From Tuberibacillus calidus DSM 17572 (lineage in GTDB: Bacteria; Bacillota; Bacilli; Bacillales; Sporolactobacillaceae), in the NCBI RefSeq assembly GCF_000430685.1, contig NZ_AUMM01000004.1, positions 62,001-126,000 of the forward strand: a stretch of DNA of 64,000 bases. Direction: 5' to 3'. Both the position numbers and the translations under genes were made by a program. This document shows, in pieces, positions 1-7,588 of this stretch (positions within the stretch are counted from its first letter, which is position 1; each line of letters starts with the position of its first letter). The notes under the pieces were generated by a model that worked only from the letters and a program-made list of their open reading frames with translations, searched no databases and was not told the origin of the DNA.

Positions 1-164
1 TTGAATTCTTTTTTGATGAAGAAAAAAAGGAATTGCATTTCCGTTCGGCGTCACGCTTTGGATGGACGGATTTCGGAGCGAATAAAAGACGCATGCAAGC
101 CGTCGTGTCACGATTTTTGCAATTGGCTGAGGCGTCCGATGCCGATGCTTTCGCCATGGATTAA
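1..164 (+). CDS. DUF1499 family protein, C-terminal fragment
   Basis: The frame whose first complete codon starts at base 3 stays open to a TAA at 162-164. It encodes about 53 residues beginning EFFFDEEKKELHFRSASR and continuing GWTDFGANKRRM. This acidic strand, then HFRSASR, a G-x-SD/TD-FG turn and a basic helix, is how DUF1499 proteins (about 130-150 residues, function unknown) end, so only the C-terminal third is in the window. Codon use in this frame is typical of the neighbourhood. Another frame is open from 1 to 267, but its first half reads as non-coding. Family call from recalled motif, not from a search. Confidence 0.6.
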   Translation, partial: EFFFDEEKKELHFRSASRFGWTDFGANKRRMQAVVSRFLQLAEASDADAFAMD

Positions 165-259
165 GCCGCTCGCTTTCCAAGGCAATCGTTTGTCGGTTGA
201 ATTGCTACATCACCTTGATTTGAAAATGGAAACGGAAACGTTAGGGGGCGTATTCTTTC

Positions 260-634
260 GTGTTTAAACTCTTTACAGTTCTGGGAGCACTGAACGCCTT
301 TTTATCCATTGCTTTAGGCGCATTCGGAGCCCATGGTCTGAAGGATAAGCTGAATGCTTACTATATGGACATCTATCATACGGGCGTTCAATACCATATG
401 ATGCATGCGATCGGGCTTTTAATCGTCGGCCTTTTGGCGGAGCGCCTGAGCTCACAAGCTGGGCTTCTTGGTTGGGCCGGTTGGCTAATGTTTGTTGGGA
501 TTGTCCTTTTCTCGGGTAGTCTCTATGCGTTAAGCGTGACAAAAATCGGTGTCCTTGGCGCCATCACACCGGTTGGCGGTGTTCTTTTTCTCGTTTCCTG
601 GCTTTTGGTTGTCATTAGTGTCATCCGCGCATAG
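260..634 (+). CDS. ywdK: DUF423 membrane protein YwdK
   Basis: This is a 124-residue integral membrane protein of the DUF423 family, function unknown. It opens FKLFTVLGALNAFLSIALGA and continues FGAHGLKD, the family signature, and then H-x-G-V-Q-Y-H-M-M-H-A-I-G. Four hydrophobic segments can be seen (about residues 3-22, 47-64, 70-92 and 98-120). The start is GTG at 260 with a purine-rich GGGGGCG about 10 bases upstream. In B. subtilis ywdK lies beside ywdL (gerQ), and the same pair occurs here in convergent arrangement, which supports the name. Usual family length. Confidence 0.88.
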   Translation: MFKLFTVLGALNAFLSIALGAFGAHGLKDKLNAYYMDIYHTGVQYHMMHAIGLLIVGLLAERLSSQAGLLGWAGWLMFVGIVLFSGSLYALSVTKIGVLGAITPVGGVLFLVSWLLVVISVIRA

Positions 635-659
635 GTTGTCTAAAGTGGAGGTAAAAATT

Positions 660-728
660 TTGGACAGGGGTTTTAAACTTCGCTGCCCTAATGCCTCCCT
701 GAAAAATGTTTGGCTTTCATACGAGTAA
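660..728 (+). CDS. possible 22-codon peptide (unrecognised)
   Basis: A TTG at 660 follows GGAGG (647-651) at 8-base spacing and opens a 22-residue frame (MDRGFKLRCPNASLKNVWLSYE when TTG is read as Met) ending at TAA 726-728, just before a terminator. I recognise no family. The good ribosome-binding site is the only support; the stretch could equally be untranslated leader, since GGAGG at 647 can pair with CCTCC at 696-700. Confidence 0.2.
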   Translation: MDRGFKLRCPNASLKNVWLSYE

Positions 729-738
729 AAGAAAAATC

Positions 739-780
739 GGCGCGCGTTGTACCTATCCGGAACAACGGCGCCTTTATTTT
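739..780. terminator. bidirectional terminator between ywdK and gerQ
   Basis: GGCGCGCGTTGT (739-750) pairs with ACAACGGCGCC (762-772), with one bulged base. On the + strand the stem is followed by TTTATTTT and on the - strand by GATTTTTC, so it can end both the ywdK and gerQ transcripts, which converge here. Confidence 0.8.
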
Positions 781-786
781 CGGTTC

Positions 787-1350
787 TCAGGCAAAGGGAT
801 AAGAATAGTTAATCGGCCCTTGGAAAGTGACATAATCTAAGTAAATGAGCGGGAGCAGGTAACGGGTACCGGTTTTGTTGTCATTGATAATAACATGATC
901 TCTCCCGGCCGCTTCGATTTCTCCCCTAAATGCTTTGGACTGCGCTCCGCCTTCATGTTCAAACGTCATGTATACGGTAGCGACCTTCTCCAAATTCATG
1001 CGTAAAATGTTTTCAATATAAGATTGCTGCATGGCTGGAAGCGGAACTGCGCCCTGTTGCGGCGAGATAGGTGTACCTCCAGGTGTAAAAGGGGTCGATG
1101 CGGAAAAACCGGGATACCCTTGATACGGTGGTGTCATCGTTTGTTGAACAGGGGTGACGGTACCGTAATAAGGGGGGGCAGTATAAGACGAAGGCCCCGT
1201 GTGCATTTGCCCAGTGTGGGGTTGCCCAGTGTAGGGCTGTCCAGTGTAAGTCCCGCCGGGCGGTTGTTGTCTATAAAGAGGCCGCTGGTTATAGGATGGG
1301 GCTTGTTGTTCGTTTTTCCCTTGCCCGAGGTTTTGGTTTTCGTTCGCCAA
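787..1350 (-). CDS. gerQ: spore coat protein GerQ
   Basis: GerQ (YwdL) is a spore coat/germination protein that localises the cortex lytic enzyme CwlJ and is cross-linked by transglutaminase Tgl. The 187-residue product has a Pro/Gly/Gln/Tyr-rich N-terminal half with short repeats (YTGQP, HTGQM; about residues 34-52) and the conserved GerQ domain from about residue 110 (QQSYIENILRMN, FRGEIEAAGRDHVII, GTRYLLPLIYLDYVTF). The start is TTG at 1350 behind GGAGGG at 6-base spacing. A sequence resembling a sigma-E -10 (CATAAATA) with ATA 16 bases upstream lies before it. Unlike the B. subtilis N-terminus, which is rich in lysine, only one lysine (K12) precedes the domain. Confidence 0.93.
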   Translation of the reverse strand: MANENQNLGQGKNEQQAPSYNQRPLYRQQPPGGTYTGQPYTGQPHTGQMHTGPSSYTAPPYYGTVTPVQQTMTPPYQGYPGFSASTPFTPGGTPISPQQGAVPLPAMQQSYIENILRMNLEKVATVYMTFEHEGGAQSKAFRGEIEAAGRDHVIINDNKTGTRYLLPLIYLDYVTFQGPINYSYPFA

Positions 1351-1531
1351 CTTGATCCCTCCAAACTAAAATAGTCTCATGCATTCCCCTTTCACGTTAA
1401 GGCTCTATGCCCATATTTATGTTCATCACAGGCTGTTTATGATAAGAGAATGCGTACTATAAAACTTGGCCCAAGCTTGAGCCATGGTGCTCAATACTGG
1501 CCGGACAAATGATTAGAGCTTCTTACCAGTA

Positions 1532-1560
1532 TAAAAAAAGACATCCCATAAGAGGATGTC
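1532..1560 (-). terminator. hemQ terminator
   Basis: GACATCC (1540-1546) pairs with GGATGTC (1554-1560). Read on the - strand the stem is followed by TTTTTTTAT, a classic intrinsic terminator just after hemQ. Confidence 0.85.
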
Positions 1561-1582
1561 ATTAGCCCATGACTTTTATATA

Positions 1583-2335
1583 TTATTCAACAGCCAGCAT
1601 TTGTGCTAATTTTTCTTTTGACAAAATGGTGCCGACATAAAAAGGTCCGAATTCACCGTATTTGGCACTAACTTCGTCAAACCGCATTTCGTAGACGAGT
1701 TTTTTGAATTGCAGCACATCATCGGCAAATAGGGTGACTCCCCATTCCCAATCATCAAAACCGACGGAGCCGGTGATGATTTGTTTGACCTTCCCAGCAT
1801 AACGGCGGCCGATGAGACCATGGCTTTTCATCATCTCACGGCGTTCTTCCATCGTCAACATATACCAGTTTTCACCTGGTGCCCGCCGCTTGTCCATCGG
1901 ATAGAAACAAAGATAATGGGTGTTTGGCAACTTCGGATAAAGCCGAGCTTTAATCCGCGGATGCTCGTACGGGTCTCCTTCCACTTGGGAAGCAAGATAG
2001 TTGCTGAGTTCGACGACCGATACGTAAGAATAACTCGGCACGGTAAAATCAGCAAATCTTGTTTTGTTAAACGCCGTTTTGATCTCATTCAGTTCATCCA
2101 TGGTCGGCCGCATCCACATGAACATGATGTCGGCTTTTTGTCCGGCAATGGCGTAAAAAGCGAAGCTGCCTTCTTGCGCTTCAGAATTTTGATGCCATTT
2201 ATCCAGCCATCCATTGACTTCATCGATCGCTTTTTGACGTTCGTCACTTGTGAGCTGTTTCCAAGCCGCCCAGTCGATGGTGCGGAAATCATGCAAACAA
2301 TACCAACCGTCAAGGGTTTCAACCGCATCGGACAT
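1583..2335 (-). CDS. hemQ: coproheme decarboxylase HemQ
   Basis: HemQ (YwfI; chlorite-dismutase fold) decarboxylates coproheme III to haem b, the last step of the Gram-positive coproporphyrin-dependent haem pathway, in the cytosol. The ATG at 2335 follows GAGGAG at 8-base spacing. Counting from this start places the catalytic Tyr in YPMDKRR at 145, the neighbouring Lys at 149 and the haem-ligand His in KSHGLIG at 172, matching the family numbering and confirming the start over an in-frame ATG at 2374. Length 250 residues is standard. In B. subtilis pta follows between hemQ and lipL; here pta is absent. Confidence 0.95.
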   Translation of the reverse strand: MSDAVETLDGWYCLHDFRTIDWAAWKQLTSDERQKAIDEVNGWLDKWHQNSEAQEGSFAFYAIAGQKADIMFMWMRPTMDELNEIKTAFNKTRFADFTVPSYSYVSVVELSNYLASQVEGDPYEHPRIKARLYPKLPNTHYLCFYPMDKRRAPGENWYMLTMEERREMMKSHGLIGRRYAGKVKQIITGSVGFDDWEWGVTLFADDVLQFKKLVYEMRFDEVSAKYGEFGPFYVGTILSKEKLAQMLAVE

Positions 2336-2537
2336 TCCCATCACTCCTCGCTTAAGACAACGTTCCTTTTCCACATCTATATTATCTTTTTAAGACCCGG
2401 AAACGCAAATAGCGAGCTAGCCTGTCACAAATTCGGCAAGATTACACCTTTCATAAGCGTTGAAATTTGGTGGGGGTTTTCTGGCAAGCCTGCCATCGCT
2501 ATCTCAGGGATTTGGGTTTACTAGAGCGAAAATGCGT

Positions 2538-3374
2538 TCACTTGAAATGCCCGATTTTTTCAAACGCCTTTCGGTTTCTTTCCACCATGCGGGCATAATC
2601 AGTGGTAAAACGTTCGGCTTCGTCGGCAGTCAGCGAGGAGGATACGAGCTTAGCCCCCATTGCCTCATGCAGGTTCTTTAATAATTGCGGAATGGAAAGC
2701 GCCTTTCCGGTGAGCTCAGAAAGTGAAGCCATGACTTCCGGCTGGATGGCAGGATAAGTGAATTTCGTCTCAGCGCCGTTCATTGCCGCGCGGTAAAAAT
2801 CGCGAATCAGCTCGGCGCGTTCACCGCCGCTTCCCGTGACACAAAGATAGATTTGAACGGCAATGCCTTTTCTAAGTCTTCTCTGTGAAATCCCGGCAAA
2901 TTTTTTCCCATGCACGCTTAAGTCAAAGCGCCCAGGACAATAGGATCCGACAATTTCGCCATCCTCAATGGGTAATTGATAGGGCGCTAACATTTTTCGG
3001 ATTAACGCGACCATGGCTTCAAAACCTTCATCAATGGAAAGATGTCGGTCTTTTTCGGATAAGATAAGCGAAAGATTGAGCACGCCCGGATCTAAGACGA
3101 CGGCAAGTCCGCCGGAACTTCTTGCTATATAGCGATAACCCCGTTCCGTTAAAAGTTCCAACCCGCATTTTAGATGCGGCAGGCGCGTATCTTGAATGCC
3201 CAAGGAAATCGTTCGGTCGTGGACCCAGCCCCTAATGACGGGTGGTGAGATCCCTTTACCGACCGATTCGCAGAGACAATCGTCAATGGCAAACGAGGCT
3301 TTGGCATCAAAGGATGACCCAAGCGTCGTTTGATCAATCCAGCGCCACTTTGGTTCGTTCAGTACATCCATCAT
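2538..3374 (-). CDS. lipL: octanoyl-[GcvH]:protein N-octanoyltransferase LipL
   Basis: LipL (YwfL) is an amidotransferase that moves octanoyl groups from GcvH to E2 subunits of 2-oxoacid dehydrogenases in lipoate assembly. It has the biotin/lipoate ligase fold. Visible are SFAIDD near the N-terminus, RSSGGLAVV (about 85-93) and SYCPGRFDLSV with the nucleophilic Cys at about 146, the counterpart of Cys150 of B. subtilis LipL. The ATG at 3374 follows AAGGTG at 6-base spacing and is preferred over a GTG three codons upstream. It is transcribed divergently from ywfO and in the same direction as hemQ. Confidence 0.93.
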   Translation of the reverse strand: MMDVLNEPKWRWIDQTTLGSSFDAKASFAIDDCLCESVGKGISPPVIRGWVHDRTISLGIQDTRLPHLKCGLELLTERGYRYIARSSGGLAVVLDPGVLNLSLILSEKDRHLSIDEGFEAMVALIRKMLAPYQLPIEDGEIVGSYCPGRFDLSVHGKKFAGISQRRLRKGIAVQIYLCVTGSGGERAELIRDFYRAAMNGAETKFTYPAIQPEVMASLSELTGKALSIPQLLKNLHEAMGAKLVSSSLTADEAERFTTDYARMVERNRKAFEKIGHFK

Positions 3375-3456
3375 GTTTTTCACCTTATCAGGAGTTTTAT
3401 CTGTCTTATTTTAACACTTTTCGCACCCGTAGACGCGATAATTCTTCTAAACCCCG

Positions 3457-3485
3457 TTTCATAAATCATGCGGACGCGATATAAT
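3457..3485 (+). promoter_or_regulatory. putative sigma-A promoter of ywfO
   Basis: A perfect -10 TATAAT at 3480-3485 with a weak -35 (TTTCAT, 3457-3462) at 17 bases lies 32 bases upstream of the ywfO start in the lipL-ywfO divergent region. Confidence 0.45.
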
Positions 3486-3517
3486 AAAAGACAAGTTAAG
3501 ACAGGATGTGAGTCGTT

Positions 3518-4807
3518 ATGACAAAGCCTTTTGAACCGCTCGATGAAGAGAAAGTCTTTAAAGACCCGGTCCATCATTACATACATGTCTATGAACGGTT
3601 GATTTGGGATTTAATCGGAACGAAGGAATTTCAAAGGCTGCGCCGGATTCGCCAACTTGGTACGACTTACTTGACTTTTCATGGAGCAGAGCACAGCCGC
3701 TTTAGCCATTCGCTCGGCGTTTACGAAATTACGCGTCGGATTATTGAAGGGTTTGAAGCCCGAGATGAATGGGATCCGTCGGAAAAGCTCATCTGCCTTT
3801 CCGCCGCTTTGCTGCATGATGTCGGCCACGGTCCGTTTTCCCATTCATTTGAAAAAGTGTTTGGCACGGATCATGAAAATTTTACCCGCTCAATCATTTT
3901 GGGCGATACGGAGATTCATGCTGTTTTAGAGAGAATGGGGGCGGATTTTCCCGAAAAAGTCGCCGATGTCATCGCAAAAACGTATGAAAACAAACTTGTT
4001 GTCAGTTTAATTTCCAGCCAAATTGATGCGGATCGCATGGATTATTTGCTGCGCGATGCGTATTACACCGGTGTCAGCTACGGCCATTTTGACTTAGAGC
4101 GGATTTGGCGCGTGATGCGCCAGAGGGAGGATCAGGTCGTTTTCAAAAGAAGCGGCATGCATGCTGTTGAAGACTATATCATGAGCCGATATCAAATGTA
4201 TTGGCAAGTCTATTTCCATCCTGTCACAAGAAGCGCCGAAGTCATCCTTCGAAAAATTTTGCATCGGGCGAAGTTCTTATATCAATCGGGTTATTCCTTC
4301 CAAGTTGAGCCGACCTTGCTGATCCCGCTTTTCCGGGAAGATATGACCTTACAGGATTATCTTAAATTGGATGAATCCGTTATACTTTATTATTTTTCAA
4401 TTTGGCAAGATGAGGCCGATCCGATTCTTAGCGACCTTTGTTCCAGATTTGTGAATCGGCGGTTGTTCAAATATACGGAATATGTTCCAACGAATTATGA
4501 AGTGTATGCGGAATTGAGAAATGCTTTTAAAAAGGCGGGCATTGACCCTGAATACTATCTTGTTGTTGATTCATCATCGGATTTGCCCTACGACTTTTAC
4601 CGGCCAGGAGAAGAGGGCGAACGCCTTCCGATCAATCTTTTAATGCCAGACGGCTCACTCCGTGAATTGTCGCGCGAGTCGGATGTGGTCGAAGCGATTT
4701 CGGGGAAAAAACGCACCGACCATAAGCTTTATTATCCAGCGGACTTTGTCTATGATCTATCGACACATCGAAAAATTAAACAACGGATGATTGAACTATT
4801 AAACTAG
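3518..4807 (+). CDS. ywfO: HD-domain phosphohydrolase YwfO
   Basis: This 429-residue protein belongs to the dGTPase-like HD superfamily (YwfO/YdhJ type). The metal-binding motifs are in order: H in HSRFSHSLGVYE (about 59-70), HDVGHGPFSH (about 100-109) and the distal Asp in DADRMDYLLRD (about 169-179). The N-terminus FKDPVHHYIHV is typical of this group. Its physiological substrate is not established here; family members act on nucleotides. A ribosome-binding site AGGATGTGAG precedes the ATG. ywgA follows after 15 bases, as in B. subtilis, so they are probably co-transcribed. Confidence 0.85.
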   Translation: MTKPFEPLDEEKVFKDPVHHYIHVYERLIWDLIGTKEFQRLRRIRQLGTTYLTFHGAEHSRFSHSLGVYEITRRIIEGFEARDEWDPSEKLICLSAALLHDVGHGPFSHSFEKVFGTDHENFTRSIILGDTEIHAVLERMGADFPEKVADVIAKTYENKLVVSLISSQIDADRMDYLLRDAYYTGVSYGHFDLERIWRVMRQREDQVVFKRSGMHAVEDYIMSRYQMYWQVYFHPVTRSAEVILRKILHRAKFLYQSGYSFQVEPTLLIPLFREDMTLQDYLKLDESVILYYFSIWQDEADPILSDLCSRFVNRRLFKYTEYVPTNYEVYAELRNAFKKAGIDPEYYLVVDSSSDLPYDFYRPGEEGERLPINLLMPDGSLRELSRESDVVEAISGKKRTDHKLYYPADFVYDLSTHRKIKQRMIELLN

Positions 4808-4822
4808 TTGGGGGGATTGGGC

Positions 4823-5332
4823 ATGTTGGAGGATCATGCAAAATTGCTCCGGTTAATTCAATACGCTGGGGAAGTCACTGGGCGCAAGAAACTGCAAAAA
4901 ATCTTATACATATTAAAGAAATTAGATTTTCCATTTCGGGAAAAATACGAGTTTCATTTTTATGGCCCTTATTCAGAGGAATTAAGCTTGCAAATTGAGG
5001 AACTTTGCAACTTGAATCTACTGTCGGAAGTCAGAGAGGACAAAGGCGGTTATCATCAATACCGATATAGTTTGACGCAAGAAGGCGAGCGTTTTCTTTC
5101 ATATTATGAGCTACAGATGGACGGGCTAAAAGATTTAACCGGAGAACTGAACGCACAAAGTTCTCGTTTTCTGGAACTCGTCTCCACCTTGCTCTTCTTT
5201 GATGACTTGCCGCGCGACTTGTTGATCGAAAAAGTGAAAGTGGTCAAGCAGAAGCAAAATTACAGTGACGAGGAGATCGAGTCTGCACTAACCTATATTG
5301 AACATTTACAAACCACCCGCTCCGTCAGTTAA
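4823..5332 (+). CDS. ywgA: YwgA family protein
   Basis: The 169-residue product begins MLEDHAKLLRLIQYAGEVTG and continues RKKLQKILYILKK, then HFYGPYSEEL, a pattern shared by YwgA and distantly by the SocA/Panacea-like winged-helix group (motif FxFYxYGPYS). Function is unknown in Bacillus. The ATG at 4823 follows GGGGGA at 6-base spacing and is a better start than a TTG at 4808. It sits directly behind ywfO; a repeat element with a terminator-like hairpin follows it. Confidence 0.75.
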   Translation: MLEDHAKLLRLIQYAGEVTGRKKLQKILYILKKLDFPFREKYEFHFYGPYSEELSLQIEELCNLNLLSEVREDKGGYHQYRYSLTQEGERFLSYYELQMDGLKDLTGELNAQSSRFLELVSTLLFFDDLPRDLLIEKVKVVKQKQNYSDEEIESALTYIEHLQTTRSVS

Positions 5333-5429
5333 ATCATAGCCAGCCGCGAATTTCCTGAGGCGGTATGGCAAACAAGAAAAAATCTGGTGTTCGCCGGTTT
5401 CTTAAGGCTAGCGCGGAGTAAAAACAAGC

Positions 5430-5583
5430 TTGGGACAAACAGGCTGACTGCGCCTCAAAAATATAAGGTTGGGAAAAAAGGGTATATTTGTTGACCGCGT
5501 CCTCAAATTAACCTCGTATCACTCTAAAAGTGGTACGGGGTTTTTGGTTTAGTAATGGGGACTAATTTTTTGGAATTGGCTTA
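5430..5583 (+). repeat. TTGGGACAAA intergenic repeat, copy A
   Basis: The gap 5333-5690 holds a copy of an intergenic element also present at 31229-31409. Shared blocks in order: TTGGGACAAA, GGTTGGG-AAAA, TTGACCGC-TCC, TATCACT-TAAAAGTGG, TACGGGGTT, GGGGAC-AATTTTT, GGAATTG/GAAATTG and CTTA. Blocks TTGGG...GTCC can pair within the element. No coding capacity is evident. Confidence 0.75.
5512..5545 (+). terminator. terminator-like hairpin inside repeat copy A
   Basis: CCTCGTATCAC (5512-5522) pairs with GTGGTACGGGG (5530-5540) allowing G-T wobbles, followed by TTTTT. It probably ends ywfO-ywgA transcription. Confidence 0.65.
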
Positions 5584-5690
5584 TTGGTTGAATGGGTTAT
5601 GGGTTAAGCGCCGCAGAGCGTTAAAGGATAATGAAGGATTGACAGCGAATAAGTTTATCTATGGATAGTATCTTTCAGGAGGGATGCACA

Positions 5691-6611
5691 ATGCACATTA
5701 CTGTGATCGGTGCCGGCGGGATTGGAACGTATTTCGGGCTGCGGATGCAAGAAGCAGGCTGTGATGTCACTTTTTTAGTGCGGGAAAAAAGAGCCCAACA
5801 AATCCGTGAAAAAGGATTGAAAATTTTTAGCCCGCGCGGCGATTTAACATGTGAACGGCCGAAAGTCGTGACGAATCCCGAAGACATCGAAAGTGTCGAT
5901 GTCGCGGTGTTAGCCGTAAAAGGCTATCACTTGCCAGGCATGGAATCGACGATAAAAACTTTGGTGGAAAAGGGAGCGTATATTCTTCCGTTTTTAAACG
6001 GTGTGGAACATCTATCATGGCTGGAGGAAATCGCTGGCAAAGACCATCTGCTCGGCGGTGTCGCCTATATTGTCGCTGCGTTAAATGACGATGGCCACGT
6101 CATCCATACTGGAAATCAGCATACGTTCCTTTATGGCGCTTTGACAGAACAAGGCGAGGATGCATGCCAAAAGTTAAAAGAGGTTCGGAAAGTGAACATG
6201 GGTCTTGCTTATAGTGAGCACATTGAGCGGGACATGTGGCAGAAATATGTCTTTATTAGTGCGTTTTCGGGCTTAACGACGTCCACCCGTCTTGCAATTG
6301 GAGGGATCAGAAAGTCGGAACCGACACTGCAACTCGGGGAAAAAATCTTAGAGGAAATGGGCGCGTTAGCCAAAGCGTGCGGTGTCACACTTCCGGATGT
6401 TTCTAAAGCGGGCTTTGAGATGCTGAAGGCTTTTCCAGATGAAGCAACCTCTTCGATGCATCAAGACTTAATACACGGCCGCCCGCTCGAAGTGGAGCAC
6501 TTATTCGGCGGGGCACTGCGGCTGGCAGAGCGGCATGGCTTAAAACTCCCGCACATTGAAACGATTTATGCAATTTTAAAACCTCATGAGGCTGGTAAAA
6601 TGGAAGCGTAA
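5691..6611 (+). CDS. 2-dehydropantoate 2-reductase-like protein (PanE/ApbA family)
   Basis: This 306-residue NADPH-dependent reductase opens MHITVIGAGGIGTYFGLRMQ, the Rossmann GxGxxG of PanE/ApbA ketopantoate reductases; KG (about 80-81, in AVKGYHL) and NGVEH (about 104-108) are also family features. The C-terminal half contains the all-helical 6PGDH-like domain. The ATG at 5691 follows AGGAGGG at 7-base spacing. The true substrate (ketopantoate in coenzyme A synthesis or a related 2-oxo acid) cannot be told from sequence, and Bacillales often have several paralogues, so I give no symbol. Confidence 0.82.
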   Translation: MHITVIGAGGIGTYFGLRMQEAGCDVTFLVREKRAQQIREKGLKIFSPRGDLTCERPKVVTNPEDIESVDVAVLAVKGYHLPGMESTIKTLVEKGAYILPFLNGVEHLSWLEEIAGKDHLLGGVAYIVAALNDDGHVIHTGNQHTFLYGALTEQGEDACQKLKEVRKVNMGLAYSEHIERDMWQKYVFISAFSGLTTSTRLAIGGIRKSEPTLQLGEKILEEMGALAKACGVTLPDVSKAGFEMLKAFPDEATSSMHQDLIHGRPLEVEHLFGGALRLAERHGLKLPHIETIYAILKPHEAGKMEA

Positions 6612-6691
6612 AGTCCATATTCCTCGCCATCAGTTATGTCCGAGTAGCCCCAACCTTTATGCCTTGAACGCGAGTGGCAGGAGGCTGTTGC

Positions 6692-6713
6692 GATATGTTA
6701 ATATAAGCATATC
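6692..6713. promoter_or_regulatory. GATATG...CATATC near-palindrome upstream of ywhD
   Basis: GATATG (6692-6697) and CATATC (6708-6713) flank an AT-rich centre that is itself mostly symmetric (18 of 22 positions). It could be an operator or the base of a transcript hairpin. It lies just before a terminator and the ywhD ribosome-binding site. Confidence 0.35.
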
Positions 6714-6715
6714 AA

Positions 6716-6747
6716 AAGGCAGATCGATGTCCTGCCTTCGGTTTTTA
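6716..6747 (+). terminator. terminator between panE-like gene and ywhD
   Basis: AAGGCAG (6716-6722) pairs with CTGCCTT (6732-6738), followed by CGGTTTTTAT. It ends 16 bases before the ywhD start, so it either terminates the upstream gene or attenuates ywhD. Confidence 0.7.
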
Positions 6748-6763
6748 TAAAGGAGGTTACAGG

Positions 6764-7276
6764 ATGGCGGACATTTTTAATAATAAGAACTCGGGTTTTA
6801 ATATATTGAGCGGCAATTCCACATCCGGGCACGGTGGGTTTGGTGTCGGAACCATTAACTTGGATAACATCTCCCCGATTATCATTGATACGGTTGAAAA
6901 AACGGCTACGGTGGATATGGGTGCGCTACACGCGAGGAGCCAAGTCGAACGGCGCATCCGGTTTACGACCAACCGCGAGGATTCAGAAGGTGGCAAGAAA
7001 TACTGGCTGGTGTGGCTCCTTACAGAACGCGGGAAAGACGGGCCCTACTATGCCGGTGCCGGTGCGTCCGAGATGGTGATCAACCGAGAAAAGAAACGCG
7101 GGTATAAGATTCTGGCTGACCATGTCAATAAAATGGATAAGGCTTTAAAACATAAAGTGGTCTTGGATGAGATGGATGTCGAATCAAAACGCGTTTTGAA
7201 GGAATTTTTGATGAATCACGACGCCGGCATGTGGGAGCGCGCTCACGAAGATTTGAAAAAGCAACTCGATGTATAG
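6764..7276 (+). CDS. ywhD: YwhD family protein
   Basis: The 170-residue soluble protein carries the YwhD features: NILSGNSTSGHGGFGVGTIN near the N-terminus, then MGALHARSQVE, YWLVWLLTER, GPYYAGAGASEM and a C-terminal MNHDAGMWERAHEDLKKQL. The function of YwhD is unknown. The ATG follows AAGGAGG at 8-base spacing. In B. subtilis ywhD precedes pbpG (ywhE), speE and speB; the same set is here, except that pbpG is convergent with ywhD. Confidence 0.9.
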   Translation: MADIFNNKNSGFNILSGNSTSGHGGFGVGTINLDNISPIIIDTVEKTATVDMGALHARSQVERRIRFTTNREDSEGGKKYWLVWLLTERGKDGPYYAGAGASEMVINREKKRGYKILADHVNKMDKALKHKVVLDEMDVESKRVLKEFLMNHDAGMWERAHEDLKKQLDV

Positions 7277-7373
7277 GGGATTATTTGACGGTTTTTTGAA
7301 CTTTTTTTGAAAACCTTGTGTCAAACCACGCCGAGACGTAAACTAAAATTAACCACGCATATTGCTAGGACAC

Positions 7374-7401
7374 AAAAACCCCGGGCTTGCCCGGGGTTTT
7401 T
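7374..7401. terminator. bidirectional terminator ywhD/pbpG
   Basis: AAAAACCCCGGGC (7374-7386) pairs perfectly with GCCCGGGGTTTTT (7389-7401). The A-run/T-run symmetry allows it to act for both converging genes. Confidence 0.9.
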
Positions 7402-7405
7402 GTTT

Positions 7406-7588
7406 GGGGTCAGTCCCCCATTTGTTTAAAGTGTGAAAGTAAAAATTACGTATTTTTTGGTGAATATTGTGGGTAAATTGTTTGTGCGTCCCAATTATTC
7501 CCAATATATAACATAAAATGGATGATTTTACGGCACTTATCCACATTATCCACTTTTTCGCTTTAAAGCGGTGGGGGACTGACCCCCC
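7406..7588. mobile_element. MITE/REP-like inverted-repeat element, copy 1
   Basis: A 183 bp element with ends GGGGTCAGTCCCCC (7406-7419) and GGGGGACTGACCCCCC (7573-7588). The terminal arms extend inward imperfectly (TTTAAAGTG and AAAGTAAAAA on the left; CCACTTT and CTTTAAAG on the right). Inside, adjacent 9-mers TTATCCACA (7537-7545) and TTATCCACT (7546-7554) match the DnaA box, with the weaker inverted TGTGGGTAA at 7469-7477. It has no ORF of note. It ends exactly one base before the pbpG stop codon. Confidence 0.8.

Noticed and set aside
1-267. 88-codon open frame from the window start to ywdK
   Set aside because: Its first half reads as out-of-frame translation of the DUF1499 C-terminus, which has better codon use in another frame; the later half has protein-like codons but no start site or known family.
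7406-7588. CRISPR repeats or a phage attachment site as an explanation of the GGGGTCAGT elements
   Set aside because: Copies are not regularly spaced, the unit is 175-183 bp with inverted ends, and no cas or integrase genes are near.
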